Shown here: positions 1-10,119 of the stretch, one piece after another
How positions within the stretch are numbered: position 1 is the stretch's first letter
Layout: each line of letters begins with the position of its first letter
NCBI GenBank assembly: GCA_017347485.1
Contig: AP021857.1
Span: forward strand, 806,001 to 870,000
Origin: Candidatus Desulfobacillus denitrificans
GTDB taxonomy: Bacteria; Pseudomonadota; Gammaproteobacteria; Burkholderiales; Rhodocyclaceae
DNA length: 64,000 nucleotides
Direction: 5' to 3'
Made by a program: the position numbers and the translations under genes
The notes under the pieces: generated by a model
What the model was told of the DNA's origin: nothing
Databases searched by the model: none
What the model saw: only the letters and a program-made list of their open reading frames with translations

Positions 1-1311
1 AGACGCGGTCGATGCCGAGGATCTGCGCGGCGAGGGTCTGGTTGCCGCCGGCCTCGGCGAGCACCCAGCGGATGTAGTCGCGCTCCTGTTCCTCGAGCGA
101 GGGCAGCCGTCCTTCCTTCTTGCGGAAGGTGCGGATGGCCAGGTCGCGCAGGTCGTCGGGCAGGGAGGCGGTTTCGATGGTGTCGCCGCCGGCGATGGCG
201 ACGCCGCGCTCGACGATGTTCTCCAGTTCGCGCACGTTCCCCGGGAAATCATAGGCCTTGAGCAGGCTCATCGCCTCGGCGCCGATCTCCGTTACCGGCT
301 TGCCCATGCGCGCCGCGCATTTCTTGAGGAAGTGGTAGGCGAGCAGCGGCACGTCCTCGCGGCGGCTGGCCAGGGAGGGGATCTGCAGGTTCACGACGTT
401 GAGGCGGAAATACAGATCCTGGCGGAAGGCGCCGCTTTTCACCATCTCCGGCACGTCTCGGTTGGTGGCGGCGATGAAGCGCACGTCCGCCTTCGCCGGC
501 TGAGTGGCGCCGAGCGGCAGCACTTCCCGCTCCTGGATGACGCGCAGCAGCTTGACCTGCATCGCCGGCGACATCTCGGTGATTTCGTCGAGGAACAGCG
601 TGCCGCCGTCGGCGGCCAGCAGCAGGCCCTTCTTCTCGGCGACGGCGCCGGTGAAGGCGCCCTTGACGTGGCCGAACAGCTCGTTGGCGAGCAGTTCCTC
701 GTTGAAGGCGCCGCAATTGACCGCGAGGAAGGCTTTTTCCGTCCGGTGGCTGTGATGGTGCAGGTAGTGGGCGAAGAGCTCCTTGCCGGTGCCCGACTCG
801 CCGGTAATCAAGACGTTGCAGTCGGTCGGGGCGATCTGGCGGGCCATGTCGAGCAGGCGCTGCATCTCGGCATCCTGGGTGATGATGCGCACCTTGCCCT
901 GGAAATTTTCGACCTGCTCGCGCAGGACCCGGTTCTCCCGGCGCAGCCGCAGTTTCTCCATCGCCTCCGCCACCACCTTGCGCACCTCGTCGAGGCGGAA
1001 GGGTTTGGCGATGTAGTAGAAGGCGCCGTGCTTCATCGCCTCCACCGCCGATTCCAGCGTGGCGTAGCCGGTGATGAGAACCACCTCGGTGTCGGCGCCG
1101 CTTTCCCGGCATTTCCTCAGCACCTGCATGCCGTCCACCTTCTCCATGCGCAGGTCGGTGAGGACGACGTCGAAGGGCTGCTTGGCGAGGTGCGCCAGGG
1201 CGTTGGCCCCGCTTTGGGTGGCGATCACCTCGTAGCCCTCCTTCTTCATGACGTGCTCCAGGTTCTTGAGGGCGACCTTCTCGTCGTCCACGATCAGCAG
1301 CTTTCCCTTGC

Positions 1312-1315
<4 letters not shown>
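1..1315 (-). CDS. Sigma-54-dependent NtrC-family response regulator (C-terminus cut by window edge)
   Basis: Enhancer-binding activator of sigma-54 RNA polymerase. Reading leftward from the ATG at 1315, 438 codons are visible: a receiver domain with the phospho-acceptor Asp54 (LTDLRM), an AAA+ domain with Walker A GESGTGKE, the sigma-54 contact loop GAFTGA and Walker B LFLDE, and the beginning of a Fis-type helix-turn-helix ([13 protein letters not shown]) at the edge. Only the last residues are missing. The start overlaps the stop of the upstream sensor kinase as ATGA, so the two are translationally coupled partners. The obvious target is the divergent operon starting at 2998, which has a sigma-54-like promoter. 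Family assignment is secure; the target is inference. Confidence 0.95.
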
Positions 1316-2757
<1,442 letters not shown>

Positions 2758-2768
2758 GCCCATATTGG

Positions 2769-2781
2769 TTGCATTTTGCAA
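2769..2781. promoter_or_regulatory. Palindromic operator-like site TTGCA-N3-TGCAA, copy 1
   Basis: TTGCATTTTGCAA is a perfect 5-3-5 palindrome just upstream of the sensor kinase start. A second copy with the same arms lies 88 bp away at 2857. Paired palindromes upstream of a sigma-54-like promoter and beside an NtrC-family gene suggest enhancer sites for that regulator. This is inferred from layout only. Confidence 0.5.
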
Positions 2782-2856
2782 CGCAACCAGGAAAGTCTGC
2801 AACAATTATTTCTCGACCATTCTCGCTCTGTCGCGGAAGTGATACCAAATAATGCA

Positions 2857-2869
2857 TTGCATATTGCAA
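2857..2869. promoter_or_regulatory. Palindromic operator-like site TTGCA-N3-TGCAA, copy 2
   Basis: TTGCATATTGCAA repeats the 5-3-5 palindrome found at 2769. Its centre is about 113 bp upstream of the start point predicted from the sigma-54-like element at 2950, the usual range for an enhancer-binding protein site. Confidence 0.5.
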
Positions 2870-2949
2870 CAACCTGAACGGGTGAGGGGTGCTCCGCGTT
2901 CCGGCTGTTTTTCTTGATGATTCATGCGGTTGCATCTGGCCATCGGCGT

Positions 2950-2964
2950 TGGCATGAAATCTGC
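2950..2964 (+). promoter_or_regulatory. Putative sigma-54 (-24/-12) promoter
   Basis: TGGCATGAAATCTGC matches the sigma-54 consensus TGGCACG-N4-TTGC at the invariant GG and GC with the correct spacing; C6 and the first T of the -12 element deviate. It ends 33 bases before the ATG at 2998, leaving a short leader that contains a GGAG Shine-Dalgarno. The adjacent NtrC-type regulator supports the call. Confidence 0.55.
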
Positions 2965-2997
2965 GAAAGAAAGGACAAACCTGACCGGAGCCACGCC

Positions 2998-3132
2998 ATG
3001 TTCGCCGCCTGGATGCAGAAACTGGAAAACCTGTTCGTCGCCATCGCCTTCGCCGAAGCCGGCGAGTTCGAAACGGCGTACGAAATCGCCCATGGCCCGA
3101 CGCGAGCCGAGCGTGTCCGGCCGCAGGTCTGA
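2998..3132 (+). CDS. Small conserved-looking protein, 44 aa
   Basis: First gene after the sigma-54-like promoter. The ATG at 2998 follows a GGAG Shine-Dalgarno and gives a 44-residue acidic/amphipathic protein beginning MFAAWMQKLENLFVAIAFAEA, with no membrane segment or Cys. Its 3' end overlaps the next gene, whose ATG at 3092 lies in another frame, so the two are probably coupled. I do not recognise a family. Placement at the head of a transporter operon suggests a small regulator or accessory of the permease; that is inference. Confidence 0.55.
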   Translation: MFAAWMQKLENLFVAIAFAEAGEFETAYEIAHGPTRAERVRPQV

Positions 3133-3502
3133 GCGCAAGGTGCTGCTTGCAGTCCGCGAGGGGCACGTCGCCCCGCGCCTGCTGGCCTCGGCGCGCGGCC
3201 TCTGCCAGAGGATGAATGCCGACCTCGACATCCTGCTCCTGGCTGCCGGCGATGCGTTGCCGCATGAGGTCGAGGCCTTCATCAAGACCCTGCAGCAGGA
3301 AGATGTCGCCTACACCCTGACGCGCAAGCCGCTGCTGCGCCGGCGCGACATCGTCGAGTACGCCAACACCCACGAATGCATTGCCACGGTGGTGATCGAT
3401 TCCCTCGCTGGCTGGGAAAGCGTCGCCCAGGACCGCGCCTCCGACCCGTGGCGCAGGCTGGCCTGCCCGCTGGTGACGGCGGCGCCGCGGCCGGAAGAAT
3501 GA
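3092..3502 (+). CDS. USP-like small alpha/beta protein, 136 aa
   Basis: The start ATG at 3092 lies inside the preceding small gene (41-base overlap). After a basic N-terminus, the strand KVLLAV, a long helix, ILLLAA, and late strands TVVIDS and CPLVTA follow the order of a universal-stress-protein Rossmann fold. The glycine-rich nucleotide loop G-2x-G-9x-G(S/T) of ATP-binding USPs is absent. The protein is therefore at best a degenerate or non-ATP-binding USP relative. It sits between two small genes and a permease that itself carries two USP domains. Confidence 0.6.
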   Translation: MARREPSVSGRRSERKVLLAVREGHVAPRLLASARGLCQRMNADLDILLLAAGDALPHEVEAFIKTLQQEDVAYTLTRKPLLRRRDIVEYANTHECIATVVIDSLAGWESVAQDRASDPWRRLACPLVTAAPRPEE

Positions 3503-3529
3503 AGAACGTTTTTAGGGAGAATTGAAACC

Positions 3530-3754
3530 ATGTCGGACAAAATCAAGGAGATCGGACCGGTTGCGTTGCTCGGTTCCGTCACGGCCGCACTGTACGGCCT
3601 GCTGTTCCATTTCGAGCGCGAAATCCTGCAGATCACCGGCCAGGGCGGCTGGACCTTCCTGATTCCCATCGCCATCGCTTTCGTCCTGTCGTATACGCAC
3701 GGCAACTTCACGGCGGGCTTCTGGGACCTGCTCGGCATCAAGGCCAAGAAGTGA
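3530..3754 (+). CDS. Small membrane protein, 74 aa, upstream of TauE/SafE permease
   Basis: A clear Shine-Dalgarno (AGGGAG) precedes the ATG. The protein has two hydrophobic stretches (about residues 8-26 and 41-59) separated by a short amphipathic loop, and a basic KAKK tail. It ends seven bases before the permease start, so it is almost certainly co-transcribed and likely an accessory subunit or companion of the transporter. No family name recognised. Confidence 0.7.
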   Translation: MSDKIKEIGPVALLGSVTAALYGLLFHFEREILQITGQGGWTFLIPIAIAFVLSYTHGNFTAGFWDLLGIKAKK

Positions 3755-3761
3755 GCGGCGA

Positions 3762-5687
3762 ATGATGGACATCAGCGCATCCTTCATCCAGCTAGACCTT
3801 GCCGGCGTCGTCTTCCTGCTGATCGTCGGCTTCATCGGCGGCATGGTCTCCGGCTTCATCGGCTCGGGCGGCGCCTTCGTGCTGACGCCGGCCATGATGA
3901 GCATGGGCGCGCCGGGCATCGTCGCCGTCGCCAGCAACATCTGCCACAAGTTCCCGAAGGCGCTGGTCGGCGCCATGAAGCGGGCGAAATACGGCCAGGT
4001 CGACGTCAAGCTCGGCATCGTCCTCGGCGTATCCGCCGAGGCGGGCATCCTCTACGGGGCCCACATCCAGGAGTCGATCAAGAAGTCCTTCGGCGACGCC
4101 GGCTCCAACCTCTACGTCAGCACCGCCTTTGTCGTCGTGCTGGCCATCGTCGGCGGCTACGTCCTGCGCGACGCCTGGCGCATCTACCGCTCCGGCGAGC
4201 AGCATGCCGAGGAGAAGGTGACGAAGCTGGCGCGCTGGGTGCAGTCGCTGCACATCCCCGGCACCATGATGTACTTCCCCAGCCTGAAGGCGAAGGTGTC
4301 GGTGCTCGTCACCGTGCCGATCGGCTTCGCCACCGGCATGCTGGCGGCGACCATCGCGGTGGGCGGCTTCGTCGGCGTGCCGTCGATGATGTACATCCTC
4401 GGCGCGCCCTCGCTGATGGCCTCGGCCACCGAGCTGGTGATCGCCTTCATCATGGGCGTCGGCGGCACCATCAAGTACGCCTGGAGCGGCTATGTCGACA
4501 TCCGCCTGGCGATGATCATCCTCGCCGGCTCGCTGTTCGGCATCCAGCTCGGCGCCATCGGCACCACCTACGTCAAGCCCTACATGGTGAAGGTGGTGAT
4601 GGGCGCCATCATGATCATCGTGCTGGCCTCCCGCGCCATCGTCATTCCGGTCTATCTGTCCGATCTCGGCATGATCGCGCCGATGGCGGCGGAGACGGCC
4701 AAGCTGCTGAAGAACGTCAGCTTCGGCGTCATGGTGCTGGCGCTGGCCGTCGGCGCCTTCATCATCCTGCGCGCGCTGATCTCCGGCATGCGCGAACACC
4801 GGGCCGAGCTGGCGCTGGCCGCCGCGGCGCCGGCGAAAGCCGCGCCCGCCGCGATCGCCCGCGAGGGCCGCGCCGACCGCGTGCTGCTGGCCACCGACGG
4901 ATCGGAATTCAGCGCCGGCGCCACGCGCGTGGCGCTCGGTTTCTCCGGGAAAAGCGGCGCCCGGCTGACTGCCATGACCGTTTCCCTGATCGATCTCGAG
5001 GCCGAAGGCATGGCGACGGAGGTGATCGGGCAGAGCCGGGCCGAGGCGCGCAAGGTGCTCGAGCTCGTCGAGCACGGCGCGCGCGAACGCCAGTGCGCCG
5101 TCCGCACCGAGCAGCGTGAGGGCACCGTGCCGGCGAAGGAAATCGTCCGCGCCGCGGCGGAATTGCGCGCCGATCTCATCGTCATGGGCCGCCGCGGCCG
5201 GCGCGGGCTGGCGCGCATGATGGTCGGCGACGCGACGCGCCAGGTGATCGGCCAGGCGGACTGCAACGTGCTGGTGGTGCCGAAGGCGGCGGAACTCTGG
5301 TGTCGCCGCATCCTGGTCGCCACCGACGGTTCGCGCCACGGCGACCGCGCCGGCGTGATGGCGCAGACCCTGGCGAAGCGCTGCGGGCTGCCGGTGACCG
5401 TGGTTTCCGTCCTGCGCCCCGGCTTCGACGAAGCGCGTCGCGCCGAAGGCCGACGCGCCGTCGAGCGCATCCGCAAAGCGCTCGAGGCCGACGGCATCGG
5501 CGTTGAAGGTTTCGTTCTCGAAGGCGAATCCGCGCAGGAAATCTCCGACTGCGTCGGCCGCGTCGGCGCCGACCTGATCGTGATCGGCAGCCATGGCCGC
5601 ACCGGCCTGGGCCGCCTAGTGCTGGGCAGCGTGTCCGAAAAAGTCATCAGCCAGGCAAGCTGCCCGGTCATGGTGGCGAAAGCCTGA
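3762..5687 (+). CDS. TauE/SafE (TSUP) permease fused to two universal stress domains
   Basis: A 641-residue fusion. Residues 1-345 form a TSUP-family anion exporter with the glycine-rich first repeat (GFIGGMVSGFIGSGGAF) and a matching second repeat (AVGGFVGVPSMMY), separated by an extended loop. After an Ala-rich linker come two USP domains, about 365-500 and 505-641. Both have RVLLATDGS/RILVATDGS-type N-termini and a nucleotide loop of the form G-2x-G-9x-GS (GRRGRRGLARMMVGDATRQ; GSHGRTGLGRLVLGSVS). TSUP proteins move sulfite, sulfonates or related organic anions. Cytoplasmic ATP-binding USP domains fused in tandem suggest that transport is gated by nucleotide or stress state. Fusion is seen directly; gating is inference. 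Confidence 0.9.
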   Translation: MMDISASFIQLDLAGVVFLLIVGFIGGMVSGFIGSGGAFVLTPAMMSMGAPGIVAVASNICHKFPKALVGAMKRAKYGQVDVKLGIVLGVSAEAGILYGAHIQESIKKSFGDAGSNLYVSTAFVVVLAIVGGYVLRDAWRIYRSGEQHAEEKVTKLARWVQSLHIPGTMMYFPSLKAKVSVLVTVPIGFATGMLAATIAVGGFVGVPSMMYILGAPSLMASATELVIAFIMGVGGTIKYAWSGYVDIRLAMIILAGSLFGIQLGAIGTTYVKPYMVKVVMGAIMIIVLASRAIVIPVYLSDLGMIAPMAAETAKLLKNVSFGVMVLALAVGAFIILRALISGMREHRAELALAAAAPAKAAPAAIAREGRADRVLLATDGSEFSAGATRVALGFSGKSGARLTAMTVSLIDLEAEGMATEVIGQSRAEARKVLELVEHGARERQCAVRTEQREGTVPAKEIVRAAAELRADLIVMGRRGRRGLARMMVGDATRQVIGQADCNVLVVPKAAELWCRRILVATDGSRHGDRAGVMAQTLAKRCGLPVTVVSVLRPGFDEARRAEGRRAVERIRKALEADGIGVEGFVLEGESAQEISDCVGRVGADLIVIGSHGRTGLGRLVLGSVSEKVISQASCPVMVAKA

Positions 5688-5702
5688 CGACCGGCGCGCG
5701 CT

Positions 5703-6161
5703 TCAAATGGCCGCGGCGAGGGCCTGAACGAAGCGGCCGGCCAGGCCGCGCTTGCCCACGCGCACCGCCAGCACGTCGAAACCGGGGTTTCCGCTGTCCG
5801 CCTCCAGCAGGCCGTGCGGCGCATGGGAACCGACCAGCACCAGGTCGGGCCGCCAGGAGCGGGACAGATCGGCCACCGCCTGCCGCTCGCTGTCCGCGGC
5901 GACGATCACCTCGGCGCGGCAGCCGATGCGCCTCACCATCTCATCGAGCTTCCCGGTCACGTCGCGGACGATCGCCATGCGCATCTGCTGCGGGGTGCGG
6001 AAAGGCACGTGGTCGCATTCGAAACCCGGCGCGTAATCGACGATGCCTGCCACGGCGAGTTCGGCGTGGCAGGATGCGGCCAGGCGCGCGGCCTGTCGTA
6101 CGACGGCTTCGCCGTTCCTGCCGATATCGACCAGGGCCAGGATGCGTTTGTAAGCGGGCAT
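5703..6161 (-). CDS. Universal stress protein, UspA family
   Basis: A 152-residue cytoplasmic single USP domain: N-terminal strand RILALVDI, central VIVAAD, and LVLVGSHAPHGLLEAD near residue 112. The canonical G-2x-G-9x-G(S/T) loop is altered (GSHAPHG without the following glycine/serine), so ATP binding is doubtful. It converges on the TSUP-USP gene and is transcribed after the SulP gene, with nine bases between them. Confidence 0.9.
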   Translation of the reverse strand: MPAYKRILALVDIGRNGEAVVRQAARLAASCHAELAVAGIVDYAPGFECDHVPFRTPQQMRMAIVRDVTGKLDEMVRRIGCRAEVIVAADSERQAVADLSRSWRPDLVLVGSHAPHGLLEADSGNPGFDVLAVRVGKRGLAGRFVQALAAAI

Positions 6162-6170
6162 GTCGCCTCC

Positions 6171-7994
6171 TCAGGAATGGGCTGCCGCGGGCAGCAGCGG
6201 TACGACCGTGCGCGTCCGGATGGCCGGCGCCGCGCATTCGCGGAAGATGCGCTTGTCGCAGCGGCGGCAGACCTCGCGGTCGAGCCGCGCGTAAATGTGG
6301 GCGAACGCCTCGCTCTTGCCCTCGAACAGGTGGTCCGCGCCGATGTAATCCAGGTAGCCGCCGTTTTCCAGCGTCTCGCGCACCTGCGGCTTGACGCGGA
6401 TCAGCCACAGGTCGCCGCCGGCCGCTCGCCGCAGCCGTGCCTCCTGGGCGAGGAATTCGGCGCCGGCCAGGTCGATGAAGTTGATGCCGGAGGCGACGAT
6501 GACCAGGTGCTTCTGCCCGGGCTGCTCCGCCTCCAGCGCGCGCAGCTGCTCCTGCACGTGGCTGACGGCGCCGAAGAACAGCGAGCCGTCGATGCGCACG
6601 ATCTTCAGCTGCGGGCATTCCGGCAGGGCGGGATCGCTGACGAACTTGCGCCGCTCGCCGCGCGAGTCGGGCACGCGGCTGAGCACGCGCGGGCGCGAGG
6701 TGCGGCTGAGGTAGAAGCCGAGCGAGAGGAAGACGCCGAGCAGGATCGCCATCTCGAGGTTGTGGAGCAGGGTGGCGAGGAAGGTGGCGCCGAAGATGAT
6801 GGTTTCCTCGTGTCCGGCGCGCAGGATCTGGCGGATGTGGTGGAAGTCGATCAGGCCCCAGGCGACGAGGAACAGCACGCCGGCCATGGCGGCGTTGGGC
6901 AGGTAGGCGGCGAGCGGCGCCACCAGCAGGACGATGGCCACCAGCAGCAGGCTGGCGAGGATCGAGGCCATCGGCGTCTTGGCGCCGGCGGCGTAGTTGA
7001 GGCCGCTGCGGTTGAAGGAGCCGGTGGCCACATACGACGAGAAGAAGCTGCCGAAAAGATTCGACAGGCCCTGGCCGACCAGCTCCTGGTTGCCGTCGAT
7101 GTGCTGGCCCGAGCGCACCGCCAGCGCCCGCGCGATGGACACCGCCTCGGTGAGGGCTAGCAGCGACACGGCCAGCGCGGCGGTGGCGAGATCCTGGAAG
7201 GCGCCGAGGGTGAATTGCGGCGAGGACAGCGGCGGCAGCGCGCCGGGCAGGGCGCCGACCGTGCTGATGCTCGCCGCCCCCGGGCCGCCGAAGGCCTTCA
7301 ACGCGACGGACAGCAGGCTGCCGCCGAGCATGGCGACGATCATGTAGGGCAGGCGCTTCGCCAGACGCTGCGTCAGCACGCCGAGGCCAAGCGTGAAGCC
7401 GGCCACGCCGAAAATGTAGGGGTCGATTTCCGCGGCGTGGGCGATCACGGCGCCCCAGCTGTCGGCGAACGAGCTGCCGCGCGGCAGGTCGATGCCGAAG
7501 AAGTGCTTTACCTGACTGGTGGCGATGAGGATCGCCGCGCCCGCGGTAAAGCCGATCACCACCGAATGCGAGATGAAATTGATCAGCGCGCCGAGCCGGG
7601 CGAGGCCGAGGCCGAGCTGGATCGCGCCGACCATGAAGGTCAGCGTCAGGGCGTTCTGTACGAAGGCGGCGCTGCCCGGTTCGGCATGCGGCGAGAGCAC
7701 CGAGAACAGCACGATGGAGGCGGCGGTGGTCGGGCCGGAGACCAGGTGCCAGGAAGAGCCGAACAGCGCCGCGATCACCGCCGGCAGCATGCCGGCGTAC
7801 AGGCCGTATTCCGGAGGCATGCCGGCGATGGTGGCGAAGGCGACGCCCTGCGGCAGCACGACGATGGCGCCGGTGAGACCGGCGAGGAGGTCATGCTTCA
7901 GCGTGGCACGGCCGACCATCGGCCACCAGAGCAGGAAGGGCAGGAAGCGCCGCGCCGAGGCCGGCAGGCGGAAGGAGGCGTGGGTTAGGGGCAT
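6171..7994 (-). CDS. SulP-family anion transporter with STAS domain
   Basis: About 607 residues. An N-terminal SLC26/SulP transport domain has the conserved PQGVAFATIAGMPPEYGLYA segment and many membrane helices to about residue 420. A cytoplasmic STAS domain follows (about 440-570, SGINFIDLAGAEFL). The tail is unusual, with a Cys cluster (CRRCDKRIFREC) that could bind metal. SulP proteins carry sulfate, bicarbonate or other anions; the substrate is not evident. The ATG at 7994 is preferred; a TTG at 8021 would add nine residues and neither has a good ribosome site. It reads into the USP gene at 6161. Confidence 0.9.
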   Translation of the reverse strand: MPLTHASFRLPASARRFLPFLLWWPMVGRATLKHDLLAGLTGAIVVLPQGVAFATIAGMPPEYGLYAGMLPAVIAALFGSSWHLVSGPTTAASIVLFSVLSPHAEPGSAAFVQNALTLTFMVGAIQLGLGLARLGALINFISHSVVIGFTAGAAILIATSQVKHFFGIDLPRGSSFADSWGAVIAHAAEIDPYIFGVAGFTLGLGVLTQRLAKRLPYMIVAMLGGSLLSVALKAFGGPGAASISTVGALPGALPPLSSPQFTLGAFQDLATAALAVSLLALTEAVSIARALAVRSGQHIDGNQELVGQGLSNLFGSFFSSYVATGSFNRSGLNYAAGAKTPMASILASLLLVAIVLLVAPLAAYLPNAAMAGVLFLVAWGLIDFHHIRQILRAGHEETIIFGATFLATLLHNLEMAILLGVFLSLGFYLSRTSRPRVLSRVPDSRGERRKFVSDPALPECPQLKIVRIDGSLFFGAVSHVQEQLRALEAEQPGQKHLVIVASGINFIDLAGAEFLAQEARLRRAAGGDLWLIRVKPQVRETLENGGYLDYIGADHLFEGKSEAFAHIYARLDREVCRRCDKRIFRECAAPAIRTRTVVPLLPAAAHS

Positions 7995-8081
7995 CGTCTG
8001 GAGGGCGGTGGGCAATCGCAACTGCCGGCCATCCTAGCGAAGCCCGCGTCAGCGCCGCGTCAACGCAAGGTCAACGGAGCG

Positions 8082-9347
8082 TTAGGAAGCGAAGATGAGC
8101 GTGGCGGAGGTGCCCTGTCCTTCGCGGCTCTCGATGGCGATGCTCCAGCCGCAGCGGTCGCAGATGCGCTTGACGAGGGACAGGCCGATGCCGCTGCCCT
8201 GGCTGGCCGCGCCCTTGTAGTAGCGCTGGAAGACGCGGCCGATCTCCTCGGCGCGGATGCCCATGCCGGTGTCGCTCACCTCGAAGCGGTCGGCGCCGAG
8301 GCGCACGTCGATGCGGCCGGATTCGGTGTAGGCGAAGGCGTTGCGCACCAGGTTGGCGACGACGATCGAGAACAGCGTCGGCTCGACCGGCAACTGCGGC
8401 TCGGCGAGGATCTCCACGTTGAGTTCCGTGCTGCGCCGGGCGAGCAGGTGGCGATGGCGCTCGATGCAGTCGCGCACGACGCCGGCGGCGTCGCACTCCG
8501 CGTCGGACTCGGGCTCCTCCTCGCGCGCCATCAGCAGCAGCGCGCGGATCAGGTCCGTCATGTCGCGGGCGGCGCGCTCGATGCGGGAGACGCGGCCGTG
8601 CTGGGCCTCGTTCAGGGCCGCATCCTGCTGCAGCACCTCGGCGGCGCCCTGGATCACCGCCAGCGGCGTGCGCAGCTCGTGGCTGACGTCGGCGGAGAAG
8701 GCGCGCTCGCGGTCGATGAAGGCGTGCAGCCGCTGCAGGTAGCCCTGGAAGATGCGCGCCAGCTCGCCGACTTCGTCGCGCGGCGTGTCCGGCTCGGCCA
8801 GCCGGGGCGGCGGCGCGTCGGGATTCGCCGTGCCGAGCTGGCGCGCCAGGTCGGATACCGGGGCGATGACGCGGCCGGCGAGCCACAGGCCGACCGCCGC
8901 CGAGAGCAGGATCATGGTCAGCGCGCCGCCGGCGAGGTAGGCGAGGAAGCGCTGCTCCCGCGCCTGCTGGCGCGTTTCGTTGAACAGCAGGTAGAAGCGC
9001 AGTTCTTGCGCATCGGCGACGGCCACGCGGTAGCGCACGTCGTCGAGATCGATCTCGTGGCGCCCCGGTTCGAGATTGCGCACCGCTGCCGGGATGTCCG
9101 GGTCGGTCGCGCCGGCAACGGCGACATAGCCGTGCAGGGTCACCGAGGCCGGCGGCAGCGACTGCGGGTTGCGCTGCCGTCGCGCCATGTAGTCCTCCAA
9201 CTCGGCGCGCAGCGTCTCGTCGATGAGGCGCTGGCCGACATCGTGGGCGGCGAAGTAGAGGCCGCTGGCGAGCAGCAGGCTCACCAGGCCGCCGAACCAG
9301 GCGAAGGCGGCGGCGACGCGCAGCCGCAGGCTATGGCGCCGGCGCAT
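8082..9347 (-). CDS. Two-component sensor histidine kinase
   Basis: About 421 residues. It has a first membrane helix at residues 9-30, a periplasmic sensor of about 120 residues, a second helix near 150-170, HAMP, HisKA (DVSHELRTPLAVIQG) and an ATPase domain with DTGMGI and GSGIGLSL. It resembles OmpR-type partners. The ATG at 9347 overlaps the end of the response regulator by 17 bases. A TTG at 9359 is a possible alternative start. The signal is unknown. Confidence 0.92.
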   Translation of the reverse strand: MRRRHSLRLRVAAAFAWFGGLVSLLLASGLYFAAHDVGQRLIDETLRAELEDYMARRQRNPQSLPPASVTLHGYVAVAGATDPDIPAAVRNLEPGRHEIDLDDVRYRVAVADAQELRFYLLFNETRQQAREQRFLAYLAGGALTMILLSAAVGLWLAGRVIAPVSDLARQLGTANPDAPPPRLAEPDTPRDEVGELARIFQGYLQRLHAFIDRERAFSADVSHELRTPLAVIQGAAEVLQQDAALNEAQHGRVSRIERAARDMTDLIRALLLMAREEEPESDAECDAAGVVRDCIERHRHLLARRSTELNVEILAEPQLPVEPTLFSIVVANLVRNAFAYTESGRIDVRLGADRFEVSDTGMGIRAEEIGRVFQRYYKGAASQGSGIGLSLVKRICDRCGWSIAIESREGQGTSATLIFAS

Positions 9348-10029
9348 CGCTGTCGGCAAGTCGCCAGCCGTGCCCGCGGTGCGTGTGCAGCAGCGGCTTC
9401 TCGTCGGGCTTGTCGATGGCGCTGCGCAGCACGTGCATGTGGGCGCGCAGGGCGTCGCTGTCGGGCGGCGAATCGCCCCAGATGGCCCGCTCGATCTGGC
9501 CGCGCGCGACGACGTGGGGCGAGGCGCGCATGAGCAGCTCGAGGATGCGCAGCGGGATCGGCGGCAGTTCGACGGCGCGCTCGCCGCGGCGCACCTGCAG
9601 CGTGCCGGTGTCGAAGGCGAGGTCCGCCACCTGCAGCCGCTGCTGGCGCGATTGGCCCGAGGCGCGGCGCGCCAGCGCCTTCAGTCGCGCCTCCACTTCG
9701 CGCAGGACGAAGGGTTTCACCACGTAATCGTCGGCGCCGGACTCGAGGCCGACGATCTTGTCGTCGAGAGAGTCGCGCGCCGTGAGCATCAGCACCGGCG
9801 TGTGCTTGCCGGCTTCCTCGCGCAGCTTGCGGCACAGCGTGATGCCGTCCATGCCGGGCAGCACCAGGTCGAGCACGACGGCATCGTAGTCGTTGGCGAC
9901 GGCCAGGTGCAGGCCGGTGACGCCGTCGCCGGCGCTGTCCACCGCATGCCCCTTCACCTCCAGGAAGTCGATCAGGTTGGCGGCGAGATCCGGATTGTCC
10001 TCGATCAGCAGTATGTGCAGGGAATTCAT
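9331..10029 (-). CDS. OmpR/PhoB-family response regulator
   Basis: A 232-residue regulator. The receiver domain has the acidic pair ED near residue 9, a phospho-Asp in VLDLVLPGMDG, and the KPF lysine. A winged-helix DNA-binding domain ends HTHRGHGWRL. Its ATG at 10029 opens a long leftward frame that continues across the opposite-strand hyfB gene; only this part is real. A perfect palindrome lies four bases upstream of the start. It is divergent from the Hyf-like operon, which it may regulate. Confidence 0.93.
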   Translation of the reverse strand: MNSLHILLIEDNPDLAANLIDFLEVKGHAVDSAGDGVTGLHLAVANDYDAVVLDLVLPGMDGITLCRKLREEAGKHTPVLMLTARDSLDDKIVGLESGADDYVVKPFVLREVEARLKALARRASGQSRQQRLQVADLAFDTGTLQVRRGERAVELPPIPLRILELLMRASPHVVARGQIERAIWGDSPPDSDALRAHMHVLRSAIDKPDEKPLLHTHRGHGWRLADSDAPAP

Positions 10030-10032
10030 CGT

Positions 10033-10047
10033 GGCGTATGTTACGCC
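10033..10047. promoter_or_regulatory. Palindrome GGCGTA-TGT-TACGCC in divergent promoter region
   Basis: A perfect 6-3-6 inverted repeat between the response regulator start (10029, leftward) and hyfB (10120, rightward). It could be an autoregulatory operator. OmpR-type regulators more often use direct repeats, so the binding protein is open. An extended -10-like TGTTAAAAT occurs at 10097 before hyfB. Confidence 0.4.
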
Positions 10048-10119
10048 GCCGCGGGACGGCCGGCGAGGGCGCTTCCCCCGGAAGGCCCGATTGGTTGTTA
10101 AAATGCATCCGTAAAAATC

